A DNA stretch of 64,000 bases from Strigamia acuminata (taxonomy: Eukaryota; Arthropoda; Chilopoda; Geophilomorpha; Linotaeniidae): the NCBI GenBank assembly GCA_949358305.1, contig OX442322.1, forward strand, positions 1,364,001 through 1,428,000, read 5' to 3'. Below the pieces are notes generated by a model. That model was not told the origin of the DNA. It made no database searches and saw nothing but the letters and a program-made list of their open reading frames with translations. Positions 39,396 through 50,979 of this stretch are shown piece after piece; the stretch's first letter is position 1; each line of letters begins with the position of its first letter. A program made the position numbers and the translations under genes.

Positions 39396-41503
39396 TTCAC
39401 GTTATGTTGTAAAACTAAAAAGCAGCAGTTGTAGTTGTGTTTTTTTTGCGTTATTAAACGATTTTTTTGATTGTTCTAATGACCAGCTCACAAAATTGTT
39501 CTTCAGGGTTAAATATATGATGTAATGGAAATGCACGAATTAAGGTGCATGGTGCAGGTTTGCAGAGCTTCTTTAGCAGACATGGCCAGACTCTAGTTTC
39601 AGGTGTTAGGATACTCTAGGTTCCTGTTGTGCAACTGTTATTTATAGTGCAGAATCTTACCATTTAGGCTTTGTAGGTTTTGTTGTGTGTCTGGTTCTGT
39701 CCTGGTAGGGCAGGCGAATGCCAGGCGTGCATGTGGTAAAAGAATAACAGGACAGCAAGATGCCACTCACAATAATGAAAGGGGCTCTGATTAGTGTGAA
39801 CGAATAGAGACCAGTGGAGTGGTTGAAAATACTGCTGAACTGTGATAGCACTTGTTGTTGTTTTTCAGCCAGCTGTGAAAAATGAAGTGTGTATGGATGT
39901 TCGGCTATTCAGTACAGTAGGTGTTGCTGTCAACTTTGGTGCTTGAATATTTATAAATGTTTAAGAAATGCTCAAATGTTGACAAATTATTGTGGTTAAT
40001 TACAAATGAAAAATGAATCTCATTATTTTTTTCAAACCAGCAAACATTTAAAACACATGTTGACTGATTTGAATTTAGAGATTTTTTTATTTATTTAATT
40101 AATTCCAATTTTATTTAATTAATTCTTTTCATGTGCAATTTTTCTATTCCCACAGTCAATTGAGTATCCCCAGGTTCTCATAACAAAATTTAATTTAAAT
40201 ATTATTTATTTTTACTTTTAGATAGATGTTTTTGATAGAAATGCATTTTTTTAAATTTCAAAAAGCAATGAAAGAATTAATATTTAGAAAGAAATGAAAA
40301 ACAGAATGAATTACAAAACTTGTATTATTTTATTATGTCTGATTAAATGCTAGATTGAAATTTACTATTTTCAGTTGACATTGCTTTAAGCTATCAAAAC
40401 ACAGCGTTGCCCTGTGAATTTCCGCATTCTTGTAATTTCAATTTATGACGAGGAAGGGCGCCACTTTGCGGGCAGTTTTTTCTCAGCATTTTCTCTTTTT
40501 CCTCATTTCCTTCTCTTACTTTCAAATCCCATGCAGGGCGAAAGTTATGTGGGGGCATTAATGTATTTGTTTGTGTAGATTCTGTTTACACAGTCATTTC
40601 TACTAAATTCCGCTCAAGAATGCCAAGTTTAAGTGATTTTCTGTTTTATGTGGTGTTCAAAACCATCACCAGATGGCGCCCCCTGAACGGTCAATGATAG
40701 CACAGCAAGCAAAACCAAGGACTACTACTTGGAGTAGTTGTCCTTGATAAACCAAGTCAGCCTATCTTTATTTTCAAGAAATAATGAAAATATTTACAGT
40801 TAAATATTCTGAAATAAAAGTTTTAAATCAAATATTTAAGGTTTAAAATTAAAAAAAAGAATTAAAATTAAATTAAATTTGTTATTAAAACTGACATATT
40901 TGAAATTAAATTTAAATTAAATTTATTGTTAAATCTGGTAAATTCGAAATTTACAAACTGTAAATTTATTGTGCGTGTTCATTGCAATATGCCTTTTTAA
41001 TTTTGTAAAGTTATTGTTTCAAACAAAAATTTACAATCTTTGTAAATGTGACTTTACAAAGCGTTGCGCGCTGTTGTTTATCGCGCTTTCGCCGGTATTC
41101 CATCAAAATCTGCCCGACGCTGTGCTAAACAGCGACGAGCGACGAAATCCAACGATTCGGATGCCGTATTTGCCACGGCCATCGTTCAAACTCGCGAGGC
41201 GGAAGTGCTGCCTGCGCCACGAGACGTGTTGTCTCCTCCGTCAATAAGTGCTGCCCCTGCGTACGTATTTTCAAATAATTAGCAGGGAGAGAAAAATAAT
41301 TTATTTGCTAGATTAACTAAATTAAACCATTTATTTCTTTTACTCAAAATATTTCAAATTTATAGGGACATTTTGGATCACACAACAAGGGGATATGATA
41401 AGTGAATATAAGTGTTACTAATTTACAACAATACTATGTGAACTTATTAACATTAAGCGTAATAATTATAGAATTGTTCGGTATTTAGTGCTTAACAACT
41501 TCA
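39396..41503. other. Non-coding stretch, no gene seen
   Basis: Mixed AT-rich sequence. A short open stretch near 40970-41280 is GC-richer (about 41060-41270) but has no recognisable domain or splice support. Around 40830-40960 there are short aaattaaattt repeats. Confidence 0.35.
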
Positions 41504-42420
41504 TTAAAACTCTGGAATTACAAATCTTCTATTTTTATACGATTCACAGATACAGCATATAATATATCCCAAAAGAGATAAACATATACAAATAATATTT
41601 AAAACGGTTATTACAACATTAAGAGTGGATAAGGGTTCATTTTGTGGGGGGGGGGAGGTATGGGTATGGTTAGTTTTATATAATTTTCATTCATTACACG
41701 GTTTATTAAATTGTCCACATCTTCACTACGAATACACATCCCAGTGTCATACTGAGTCTCAATAAATTTTGCACTAGTTGTGAAGATTGTCCCATGTGAC
41801 ATGTTTGGAACGTTGGTTAGGTTCATGTTTTCAAATGTAATGTCTGAGGTGTGGTTTGTGCTGCTTTTTTCGCGTGAAGGTGTATGGAAATAAGTATCAT
41901 TAGTCGAGTCAACATTGTTGGAATTAATGTCAATAGAACCTGTAGGGTGAACTAAAATATTTTTGACTAACGACGTTTCAAATATCGCACTTCTAGTATT
42001 CCGTACACGAGCTGTCGGAAACAAAGTGATGTCACTATACAATTGACTATTCGATGCATCTTTGAATTGGATGTTTTTTCCGTCCCTTGTCAAGTTAAAG
42101 GTCTGGCCAGTACTGTAATTGTAACCCTGACAAAATTGCAAATGGGAAAAATCACTACTATTTTGCCTCAGAAACACTAACATGTCATACTTTTCATCTA
42201 TGTAATGTATTTTCTTTCTACCATGATCGATTATTACAATAGTTGAGGTGTTATGAGAAAAAACTGTAAGATAAGGCATAATCCCCACATTTTGTTGCTT
42301 GTTGCTGTATATCCTAATTATTCTATTTGAGGGATTTATATTCAAGCTTGAAAAATGTGTATGCGTTGAAATATTACAACATAGTAAAAAAGTAATAATA
42401 AATAATTTACGTACGTTCAT
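41504..42420 (-). pseudogene. Viral membrane glycoprotein (copy 1), frameshifted at a G10 tract
   Basis: The frame from the ATG at 42420 encodes a signal peptide (MNVRKLFIITFLLCCNIST) and an ectodomain with many Asn-X-Ser/Thr sites. It runs through a homopolymer (G10 on the plus strand, 41646-41655) and stops at 41611. Past the homopolymer, another frame encodes a strongly hydrophobic segment and a short basic tail, ending at 41504-41506, the natural end of a type I membrane protein. So the tract length has probably changed by one or two. It is paralogous to the gene at 51188-52041 (shared NKQQNVG, GYNY-TG, FNL), but lacks about 35 internal residues. Function is unknown; an envelope or secreted glycoprotein is likely. 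Confidence 0.6.
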
Positions 42421-42665
42421 GTTTTTTATATTGCAAACATTTAAAAGAAAGTTGTCAACAGCATAGTGGAAATCATTTGCATAAAGTGAATTTATACTCT
42501 GATAATTAGTGTAAATATATTTAAATATTTATTTGTTTTCTGCCATTAACCGTATGTTATTGTCTAAAAAAAATACTACTGGCCTACTGGCTAATCAATA
42601 TTAATTATACTCTCAATAATTAATTAATTATTCTCTAGTCGCCTATACTATGTTTTTCCAAATGT
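42421..42665. other. AT-rich spacer
   Basis: Probably the promoter side of the glycoprotein gene; no coding region seen. Confidence 0.3.
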
Positions 42666-43292
42666 TGATAAAAATAAGTATTGTTTTAAATGAATGCTTT
42701 TAGTGGAAAGAATAGTTTTTTTTTGTTTGAAAGAAAAAATAAGTATTGTTTTAAATGAATGCTTTTAGTGGAAAGAATAGTTTTTTTTTGTTTGAAAGAA
42801 AAAATAAGTTTTGTTTTAGTAAATGAATGCTTTTAGTGGAAAGAATAGTTTTTTTTTTGTTTGAAAGAAAAAATAAGTTTTGTTTTAAATGAATGCTTTT
42901 AGTGGAAAGAATAGTTTTTTTGCTTGAAAGAAAAAATAAGTTTTGTTTTAAATTAATGCTTTTAGTGGAAAGAATAGTTTTTTTTTTATCGAAAGTAAAA
43001 TAAATTTTGTTTTAAATGAATGCTTTTAGTGGAAAGAATAGTTTTTTTTGTTTGAAAGAAAAAATAAGTTTTGTTTTAAATGAATGCTTTTAGTGGAAAG
43101 AATAGTTTTTTTTTGATTGAAAGAAAAATAAGTTTTGTTTTAAATGAATGCTTTTAGTGGAAAGAATAGTTTTTTTTTTATTGAAAGAAAAATAAGTTTT
43201 GTTTTAAATGAATGCTTTTAGTGGAAAGAATAGTTTTTTTTTTATTGAAAGAAAAATAAGTTTTCTTTTAAATGAATGCTTTTAGTGGAAAG
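42666..43292. repeat. Minisatellite, unit about 60-66 bp, direct
   Basis: About ten copies of a unit containing gaatgcttttagtggaaag, then a T-run, then gaaagaaaaaataagttttg. Units vary mainly in homopolymer length. The same unit recurs inverted at 43895-44092 and 44850-44975. Confidence 0.9.
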
Positions 43293-43677
43293 TGTATCGT
43301 TCAAGATGGATGATGAGTTATGACTGAAGTTTTTATTGTTTCTCGTTAACAATACATTTGGTTCATTTGTTTATTACAACGGGCCATTATTGTATCACCA
43401 CAATTACCTCTCTGTATAAATTATCTTAAGTTTTTATACACTCTCTTTACTAAAGCTAACTTATCACTTTTCAAGCCACAAGCATTTATTTGAACTGTTC
43501 ATAGAACTCTTTATGAGAAACTACCCATTTATATGGATGGAAAGCTTGCTTCTTCTTGAACCCGTGTCGTAGGAGGAACCATAATCTGTCAATTTGCTTG
43601 CCTCTTTTGGTCTTTCTACTATCTGCCACGTTTTGTGTAATCTAGCTTGCTTCTCTTGATTGCACTCACATAAGACT

Positions 43678-43911
43678 CTACATGCTTCTACTTGCTTCTC
43701 CTGCTGCTGAAAGGATGCCAAAAGGCATTCTTGTTACTCTAAATAATCCTTGTCGGGTGTTAATTGCCACCAGCAACGACGAATTGTAATCCAACTCCCG
43801 TTGCTGGTAGGCTTGTTTAAGATCCAACTTGGAAAATATTTCCATCCCTGCTAGCTGTGCTAGTAGATCACTAATTTTCGGTAGGGGTAGGGGTCTTTCC
43901 ACTAAAAGCAT
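43678..43911 (-). pseudogene. Ty3/Gypsy reverse transcriptase fragment
   Basis: A piece of about 60 residues has Gypsy RT blocks: RPLPLPKISDLLAQL, then FSKLDLKQAYQQ, then FRVTRMPFGI. The catalytic YxDD part is missing. It lies between oppositely oriented minisatellite arrays. The following stretch 43300-43680 may be more of the same element but is unreadable. Confidence 0.8.
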
Positions 43912-44092
43912 TCATTTAAAACAAAACTTATTTTTTTCTTTCAAACAAAAAAAACTATTCTTTCCACTAAAAGCATTCATTTAAAACAAAACTTATTTTT
44001 TCTTTCAAACAAAAAAACTATTCTTTCCACTAAATGCATTCATTTAAAACGAAACTTATTTTTTCTTTCAAACAAAAAAAAACTATTCTTTC
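43895..44092. repeat. Minisatellite, inverted copies (left of hAT)
   Basis: Three copies of the 42666-43292 unit in opposite orientation (ctttccactaaaagcattc). The hAT element is inserted in the last one. Confidence 0.85.
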
Positions 44093-44170
44093 CACTAAAT
44101 CAGGGGTCGGCAACCTGCGGCTCGCGAGCCGCATGCGGCTCTTTCGATGCCAAGGTGCGGCTCTCCAAGA

Positions 44171-44267
44171 TGCGGCGTCGCTAAAACGTGCGTCGCTAAA
44201 ATGAAGTACATTCATGTAACTGGAAGAATGTATTTCACTTTAGCGACGCCCGTTTTAGCGACGCCTT
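44171..44267. repeat. Perfect-looking 40-bp arm hairpin with CGCTAAAA motifs
   Basis: The left arm ggcgtcgctaaaacgtgcg, continuing to about 44210, is the reverse complement, with few mismatches, of the right arm ending cccgttttagcgacgcc. The same gctaaaatga motifs form another array at 46056-46258. Confidence 0.7.
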
Positions 44268-44279
44268 TTTTAATCTAAT

Positions 44280-44375
44280 TAAACCTAACCTGACCTGACC
44301 TAACTTAAACAAACTAACCTGACCTGACCTAACTTAAACAAATTAACCTGACCTGACCTAAACTAACCTAACCTA
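44280..44375. repeat. (CCTAA/CCTGA)n array
   Basis: Runs of cctaacctgacctgaccta, the complement of the array at 22594-22843, inside an unrelated element. Confidence 0.75.
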
Positions 44376-44429
44376 GCTGAATCTAAGCAGCTGAAACACG
44401 GCGGTCGGCGTTGCTAAAGTAATATACCG

Positions 44430-44775
44430 TACCGCCCCGTTTAAACGCCCGGGTTCAATAAAGCGCCGGCCTCGTTTTAGCGCCGGGCAGTCATCTGCGG
44501 TTCAATGAATTGGCGCCGGCCCCGAATAAGCGCCGGGCCCCCCAAAAATTACCGTTTTTTTGTAAAAAAACGATGATTTTTGCCGAAAAATCGCCATTTT
44601 TTGCGAAAAATCGTCATATTTTGCGAAAAATCGCCATTTTTTGCGAAAAATCGCCATTTTTTGCGAAAAATCGGCGAATTTTTGGTTATGCGCCGGGTTC
44701 AATTTAGCGCCGGGTTTCAAATTGGCGCCAGAGAAGCGGCTAAAAAAAAAATTAACGCCCGGGCGTTTAAACGGT
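44430..44775. mobile_element. GC-rich MITE, nested in the hAT element
   Basis: The ends are inverted: accgccccgtttaaacgccc at the left and gggcgtttaaacgg at the right. The interior has gcgccggg motifs and four or more copies of gcgaaaaatcgccatttttt. The copy at 57620-57918 has the same ends and inner motifs in reverse orientation, so this is a family. Confidence 0.65.
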
Positions 44776-44849
44776 GGCTCTTTAACAACTGGGAAATTAT
44801 GTAAATTTTAACTTTTGGCTCTTCTGTCTCAAAAGGTTGCCGACCCCTG

Positions 44850-44980
44850 CACTAAATGCATTCATTTAAAACAAAACTTATTTTTTCTTTCAAACAAAAA
44901 AAAATATTCTTTCCACTAAATGCATTCATTTAAAACAAAACTTATTTTTCTTTCAAACAAAAAAAACTATTCTTAAGGTT
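44850..44980. repeat. Minisatellite, inverted copies (right of hAT)
   Basis: Two further copies of the minisatellite unit in the inverted orientation, following the hAT target duplicate. Confidence 0.8.
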
Positions 44981-45200
44981 ATATTTTTAAAAATTTAAAT
45001 ATTAATTTAAATAATAACATAATCTTTCCTTGTTAAAAGAATTTTAATGACACTTGCCAAAACGATTAAGTTTTGAATCTCATATATAATTTTTTTTTAA
45101 TTTCAAATTTTAATTCGAACAGTACTAAACACAAAGTGAGACGAAACCACACTAAAATTTCATTTGTTAAATGTCTAAAATTACTTTGGCATAATCGAAT

Positions 45201-45764
45201 ATGCAAACATTAAAGCATTGGGCAACAAAAACACTGTTTGACTGTATTATACAATGGCAAGTTGGACAAATATACGAAAATATAGAAGAAATGATCAGTT
45301 ACTTCGATAAACTACGTAAGAAACACGCGAATCCGCAAATCTATTTAGCAATTATCAATATTATACGGTCCGACTTAGCCTTTATTCTTCGTGACGAGAT
45401 GCTGGACAACTTACCTGATTTTTGGGACGAGTGCATCCGCACGACGGAAGCGTGGGATGTTGCTCTATTTTTGCACGGAATGCAAAAGAAAATTGTACTG
45501 GAATTTATGAATACAAAATTTGATTTGGAGTTTTTATTTAGAGTTGCTGGCCACAAATTGAAAGTGAGTAAAGTAAGAAAACAAAATTCAACACACAGTG
45601 GCAAATCCCCCTCCCCGGGAGCATTACGTAATTTATGGATAACCCTTAATGGACAAAAAATCTTTCATTTTTATGCAAAAAATACTTGCATATTTTATAC
45701 ATGCATGGATTTTAACGGAAAACCTAAAAAGACATGCCATCTGTGTGTACGACATTTATTTTAA
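45201..45764 (+). CDS. Unknown 187-aa protein, probably viral
   Basis: Intact frame from an ATG after an AT-rich leader. The N-terminal two thirds look helical with conserved-looking Trp and Asp (NLPDFWDECIRTTEAWDV). The end has two Cys pairs (CIFYTCMDF and CHLCVRHLF). No family is recognised. Composition and lack of introns suggest a viral gene, but it lies between repeats and could be a fragment. Confidence 0.4.
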   Translation: MQTLKHWATKTLFDCIIQWQVGQIYENIEEMISYFDKLRKKHANPQIYLAIINIIRSDLAFILRDEMLDNLPDFWDECIRTTEAWDVALFLHGMQKKIVLEFMNTKFDLEFLFRVAGHKLKVSKVRKQNSTHSGKSPSPGALRNLWITLNGQKIFHFYAKNTCIFYTCMDFNGKPKKTCHLCVRHLF

Positions 45765-45779
45765 ACAAATTGTTTTATC

Positions 45780-46000
45780 CTAATTGGACTTGTCGCCTCT
45801 ATCTCCAATTCCAAAATTACGAGCTAGAGGCATGTAAATTCGTTTACAAACAAAAATTGTCGTGAGAAACAGAAAAAAGGCATGAGAGAATATCCGGTGT
45901 GCTTTCCATTTTTGTATAGAAGTACCACATTGGTTGTTAAACCATCCTAGTTTAAATCTTAATAACCACAATGAGTAAGGACATGTGAAGATGTTAACAG
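45780..46000 (-). pseudogene. C-terminal piece of an unknown membrane protein
   Basis: The frame is open for about 70 codons up to a stop near 46000 and has no ATG. It has a hydrophobic segment (HAFFLFLTTIFVC) and a short charged tail. It is convergent with the 187-aa gene, 15 bases away, as viral neighbours often are. It may be the 3' end of a viral gene truncated by the repeat at 46056. Confidence 0.25.
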
Positions 46001-46055
46001 GAGTTTGTGTACTTCAGCATAATTTCAGAATATTAAATCCGGATCCCTCCTTATT

Positions 46056-46258
46056 AGCGACGCCCGTTTTAGCAAATTTTAATTTTTAAGGTCCATCTGA
46101 GCGATCTCATTTTAGCGAAAATGAGATCACATTTCCGCAGCAGAGGACACATTTTAGAGAAACCTCATTTTAGCGACCACACCATTTTAGCGAATTATTT
46201 GTCGCTAAAATGACGTAATCGCTAAAATGAGTTCGCTAAAATGAAATCGCTAAAACAA
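46056..46258. repeat. Foldback repeat rich in CGCTAAAATG motifs
   Basis: The left end gcgacgcccgttttagcaaa and the right end with repeated tcgctaaaatga are roughly inverted. The motif is shared with the hairpin at 44171-44267. It may be a small MITE. Confidence 0.55.
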
Positions 46259-46268
46259 GGTGCATGCA

Positions 46269-46419
46269 TTAAATCAGAATTAAAATCAGTAAATGAGCAG
46301 ACATTATAGTAAATATTTTTATTAAATCATCATTAGCAGACGATGATTTGTACTTTTTTTTTTCCTTTTCTCCTGGTGTAGTCACTGCTGTTATATAATC
46401 TCCATTCTCTTCACTAGTC
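46269..46419 (-). pseudogene. 3' remnant of the interrupted glycoprotein copy 2
   Basis: Directly left of the Copia target duplicate the glycoprotein reading frame continues in the correct phase for about 50 codons, to a stop at 46269-46271. The piece is Lys/Glu-rich with a weakly hydrophobic end and contains an A10 run. This shows the Copia element landed inside the gene whose 5' part is 51188-52041. Confidence 0.55.
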
Positions 46420-46424
46420 ATCCT

Positions 46425-46632
46425 TGTTGGTTCCTATTCGGTTCCACAAAGATTTCGAATGTCCAAGTAATGAAATGGGAGTTGCACACGGTAGGATGAA
46501 ACATAAAACACGTCTTTACTCTACGGTATTTTTACAACAATTCAATTGCACGTGCATTACGTGCGTGCAACGTTCACACATTTGATAACGTTAAAACCTT
46601 TGATAATTTGTAACAATAGATTAAATCTAACA
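46425..46632 (-). repeat. 3' LTR of the second Copia element
   Basis: 208 bp, matching 50980-51187 with no difference seen by eye. Confidence 0.92.
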
Positions 46633-46752
46633 AACCCTCCTTACAAATTTTTATAAGTTTTAAAATGAATTAAGAAAAACTAAAACTAACATTCAATGAA
46701 ATTCGAAAACAAAAACAAAAAACATGAATAAAATATTATTTCGAACTTAAAA

Positions 46753-49700
46753 CTATTTGTCTTCGTCTTCGTTCTTCTCTTCGTCCTCGTTTATCTTAAC
46801 TTCTCCTCTCAGACTCACGCCGTCGCGTCCCTCCATGAATTTGTCTTTCGCGACCGCCTTCGTCAGGAAATCAGCAATCATGTCACCTGTTGGTAAATGG
46901 ATTAATTCAATGTTGCCAAGTTTTATCTCGTCCCTTATGAACATCAAGTGTCGGTTCATATGTTTAGTTCTTCCAAACTGGTTCGAACCGCACAAAATCT
47001 GCATTGCTGGTTGACTGTCCGTGAAGATTGGTACTTTTCTCTGCACACAGCTTCCTTCGCCCACTTCACTCAAAAAGTCTCGCGCCCATTTTATGGATTT
47101 CAGCAATTCGCAGATGGCCAAAATCTCGCTTTCTGTTGATGACATCGCGACTAATCGTTGTTTTTTGGTTTTCCACGATATTGTTGTTGATCCAATTTTT
47201 ACTATCATCCCTGTATGTGATTTTGCATCTTGAGTGACGTTCCAGCTTGCGTCCGCAAATCCTTGTAATTTCCCCTCCTCATTTGAGAAAAACAATCGCA
47301 TCTCAATCGTCTTCTTCAGATATCGCATCACTCGTTTGACCGCTCTGAAGTGTAACTGGCGCGGATCTCTTGAATATGCTGACAACGCACTTATTGCGAA
47401 TGATATGTCCGGTCGTGATATTATCATCACGTGCATCAGCGATCCTATCATTTGCTGATAAAGTTGCTGGTCGACTCTTTTCGATTTCTCAAAATCATCT
47501 AAGTCTTGTCCAGTAGCCATTGGTGTGTTTGCAGTGACTCCGTCCATCAGCTCGTATCTCTTCAAAACATCGTTTATGTATTTTTGTTGACCAATTAGAA
47601 TTCCGTTGTCCATTATCGAAATTTCCATTCCCAAAAGAAAATGCACTTCCCCCAAGTCAACAATTTCAAAAACTCTTTTTATCTTCTTTAAAATCCGGTC
47701 CAATATCTTTTGACTAGTAAACGCTGCCAAAATATCATCTACGTACACCCCCAGAATAATAAAGTCATTTTTTCTCTTGTAAATATACACACACCTGTCG
47801 TTAATTAGTGGTGTCAGGCCAATTTTCTGCAATTCCGTGTCCAGTCTCTCGTTCCAACATCTCCCTGATTGTCTCAGGCCGTACAGGCTTCGTTCAAGTC
47901 TGCAAATCAAGTCCTTCTGTTCATATCCCTCCGGCTGCTCCATGAAAATCGTTTCATCAATCAGGCCGTACAGGTAGGCTGTTTTTATGTCAAACTGACG
48001 CGTCATCAATTTGTGCTTGGCCACCATGGATAAAATGATGCGGAGCGATTCGACTCTTACAACTGGTGAGAATGTTTCCGTGTAATCTATGCCTGCTCTC
48101 TGGGAATACCCCACTGCCACCAATCTTGCCTTGTATTTATTTACGCTCCTGTCTACGTTGAGTTTTATCCGATAAATCCATTTGCTCTTTATCGTAGTCA
48201 TTTGCTTTTCCTTCTTTACTAATGTCCAAACATTGTTCACGTGCAATGAATCTATTTCACTATCCATCGCCGCTTTCCACTTCTCTTTGTCGTCACAGTT
48301 TGTTGCTTGCTCGTATGTTTCCGGTGTAAATAAGTCGTCAACGCCTTCGAATGCTGCATTCGCTGCCTCAACCGCTGCGTTCACTGCTTCATGTTGTGCT
48401 GCGATGCGCTGTGATCGTCGTACACCTTCTTGTTGCAATTGTTGCTCACGCTGCTCCATTTGTTCCGCGTGTCGCTGCTCGAGCACGGCTTGTGTTGTTC
48501 CCCGAGGTCTGCCAACCTGCGCTGGTTGATCTCGTTGCAGCTCTTGTTGTTCATCTTCAACAATCACTGCAGGCTGTTGAGCATTGTTGTCATCGTTAGC
48601 ATTTGTTTCTCCAATTGCCTCGTCTTCGAATTCTTGACAAAAACGCCTATTCTCGTCCGGTTTTGTCAAATTAAAGATGTCCGCCCCCCGAATTTCTTCA
48701 TTAAATTCGACTGTTCTACCTTCTTGGATTTTCTTTTCTGCTGGGACGTAAATTCTAAATGCTTTTCTTTCCGTCGAATATCCCACGAATATTCCGCGTT
48801 TTGCTTTTTGATCAAGCTTTTGCCTCTTCTCTGCTGGGATGTGCAGGAAAGCCTCACAACCAAAAACTCGAAGATGTTTTATTGATTGCTTGCGCTTCAT
48901 CCACATTTCTTCTGGAACTAAATCCCCATTTGGTTTCGTCAAAGTTCGATTTTTCACGTGTATTGACGTTGAAAATGCTTCGGCCCAAAATATTTGCGGT
49001 AGGCCCGATTCCAAAAGTAATGTCCGTGTCGCTTCTACGAGCGTTCGATTCGCACGCTCCGCAATGCCGTTGCTGGCTGCATTGAATGGCACTGTGAGCT
49101 CGTGCAATATGCCTTCATCGTTGCATAAACGTTTAAAATTCTCGTTGACAAACTCGCCTCGGTTGTCGCTTCTAATACGCTTTAATTTGTTCCCAGTTTG
49201 CTTTTCCGCCATTGCTTTAAATGACTTGAAGAAATCAAATGTTTGAGATTTCTCGCTCATGAAATAAGCAAACTTCTTGCGCGTAAAGTCTTCAGTAATT
49301 ACAAAAGCGTACCTGCTTCCTCCCATGAATGGTGTCTTGAATGGTCCAATCAAATCCATGTGTATTAGTTGTAAAACATCATCCGATTGCTTCTCGTTTA
49401 TTCGTTTGTACGGACTCTTCGTCATTTTTCCGAGTATGCACGCGGTGCATTTCTCCAATGGTGCATTGTTGTATTCCAACCCGTAAACCAATTCCTTGTT
49501 GGTCATCTTGTCGATTGTTCGCTCGTTTGCATGACACAATCGTTTATGCCATATTTCCTTGGTTTGTTTAGTTGTCGTGGCAACCGCATTCGCTTGCTCT
49601 TCCTTTTTCAGTTGCAATAAATACATGGTGCCACACTTTGCTCCCTTTCCAATCGTCTCTCCAATTGGACTATTAATGTCCGCCCAGTTTCCTCTGAATT

Positions 49701-50853
49701 GCACGGTGTAATTCTTTGCCGTCAAGCGCGGATTTGAGAGCAAGTTCCCCTTCAGCTCTGGAACAAAGAGCACGTCTTGCAGCAAAATCTCCATTGTTGC
49801 CGCTCCGTCGAGTTGACAATCCAAAATTATGCTTCCTTTTCCCGTCGCTAGAAGCTTCACACCTTTCTTGGCTGTGGTTATTGTTGTCTCCATCTCAACA
49901 AACGTTTTAAACAGCTCGCGCTTGCTCGACATATGCACAGAAGCTCCTGAATCTAAAATCCAGTCGTCAAGGTGATCACTCGATTCCAATTCAACCACTA
50001 GCGCGTGTTGTATTGTTGCAAATTCTACTTCGGCCTGCGCCATCTTTGCCGCCTCCTTCGGTCGTTGCGCCATTTTTGCGGGGCGCTTCTCTGGATGGCG
50101 CTGCCAACAGTCTTTGGCAATATGGCCGCTTTTGCCACACTCATAACAAACAAATTTTGTCCCACCTTTTGTTTTCCTGCCTCCCGAATTTTTTCCGACT
50201 TGTGCCTTGAACGCCACTGTCCCGCTTTCCGTCGCTGCTCCTTTCGAATTAAACGCTGACCATTGGTCCTCCATTTTGAGTTCACGTCGTAATTCTTCAA
50301 TTGTTGCGGCTGCATTCGATCGAAAATTCCTCGCAATGTGGGAAAATCTTGTCACGAGACCACGCGTCACGTACATCATCAATTCGCGATCTTTTATGTC
50401 ACGTCCGACTGCCTTGGCTCTCGATTGAATCGACTTCGCCCTGTTTAAGTAGCTGTCAATTCCCTCGTCGTATTTCATACGTAATTCGCACAATTCTGCC
50501 GCCGCGTCGATTTGACGTTCCTCCGTCGTTCCGGCGTACAGCGCTTTTAACGCATCCCAAACTTCTTTTGCACTGGTTTTCCCCATGCAATTCGTCGCTT
50601 CCTCGTTCGAAACGGTCAAAATAATGATGCCGAGTGCCTCGTTGTTGTTTTTCACCTAAGTGTTATATTTCACGAGATTATCTGCGTAACCCGCAGCGCC
50701 CACCACCGGTTCGACCACTGCTGGATCCGTTATCATATTTTTCAAACTCTTAGCTGCTAATAAAGTTCCAACCTTAAACTGCCAGATGAAATAGTTCTCC
50801 GGTGTAAGAAGATCAATCCGATTCAAAGAACCGCCCGAAATCGCATCCGCCAT
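46753..50853 (-). pseudogene. Copia gag-pol with one in-frame amber codon
   Basis: The frame opens at the ATG at 50853 (MADAISGGSLNRIDLL), meets TAG at 50656-50658 after 65 codons, and goes on in the same frame for 1300 codons to 46753. Domains: Gag UBN2-like, zinc knuckle CYECGKSGHIAKDC, protease WILDSGASVHM, GAG-pre-integrase, integrase (HMDLIGPF, RSDNRGEF, NGIAERANR), reverse transcriptase with YVDD, RNase H with STESE and ADFLTKA. At the stop, relatives usually have Trp, and TGG to TAG is a single change. The C-terminus is acidic and repetitive (Glu/Asp/Lys). Confidence 0.9.
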
Positions 50854-50979
50854 TTTTCACGACGTTTGATTTTCGAATTCCGTCACGTGCGCACTTCGTT
50901 CTCACCGAAACTTCGAAAAATGTTGTCTGAGTGCCGTGGATACTTCTTTTCGAAGAAAAACCGGCCTTCTGCTACCACT

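Larger units (their letters stand above)
44101..44849. mobile_element. hAT-type MITE
   Basis: Terminal inverted repeats caggggtcggcaacct at the left and aggttgccgacccctg at the right, flanked by the 8-bp duplication cactaaat (44093-44100 and 44850-44857), as for hAT elements. No transposase is present. The interior holds a hairpin (44171-44267), a pentamer array (44280-44365) and a nested element (about 44430-44775). Confidence 0.9.

Noticed and set aside
42666-43292. Regularly spaced repeats resembling a CRISPR array
   Set aside because: The intervening parts are not unique spacers; the whole 60-66-bp unit repeats and the locus is eukaryotic.
48430-48885. 151-codon plus-strand frame
   Set aside because: It is antisense to Copia pol and has no recognisable domain.
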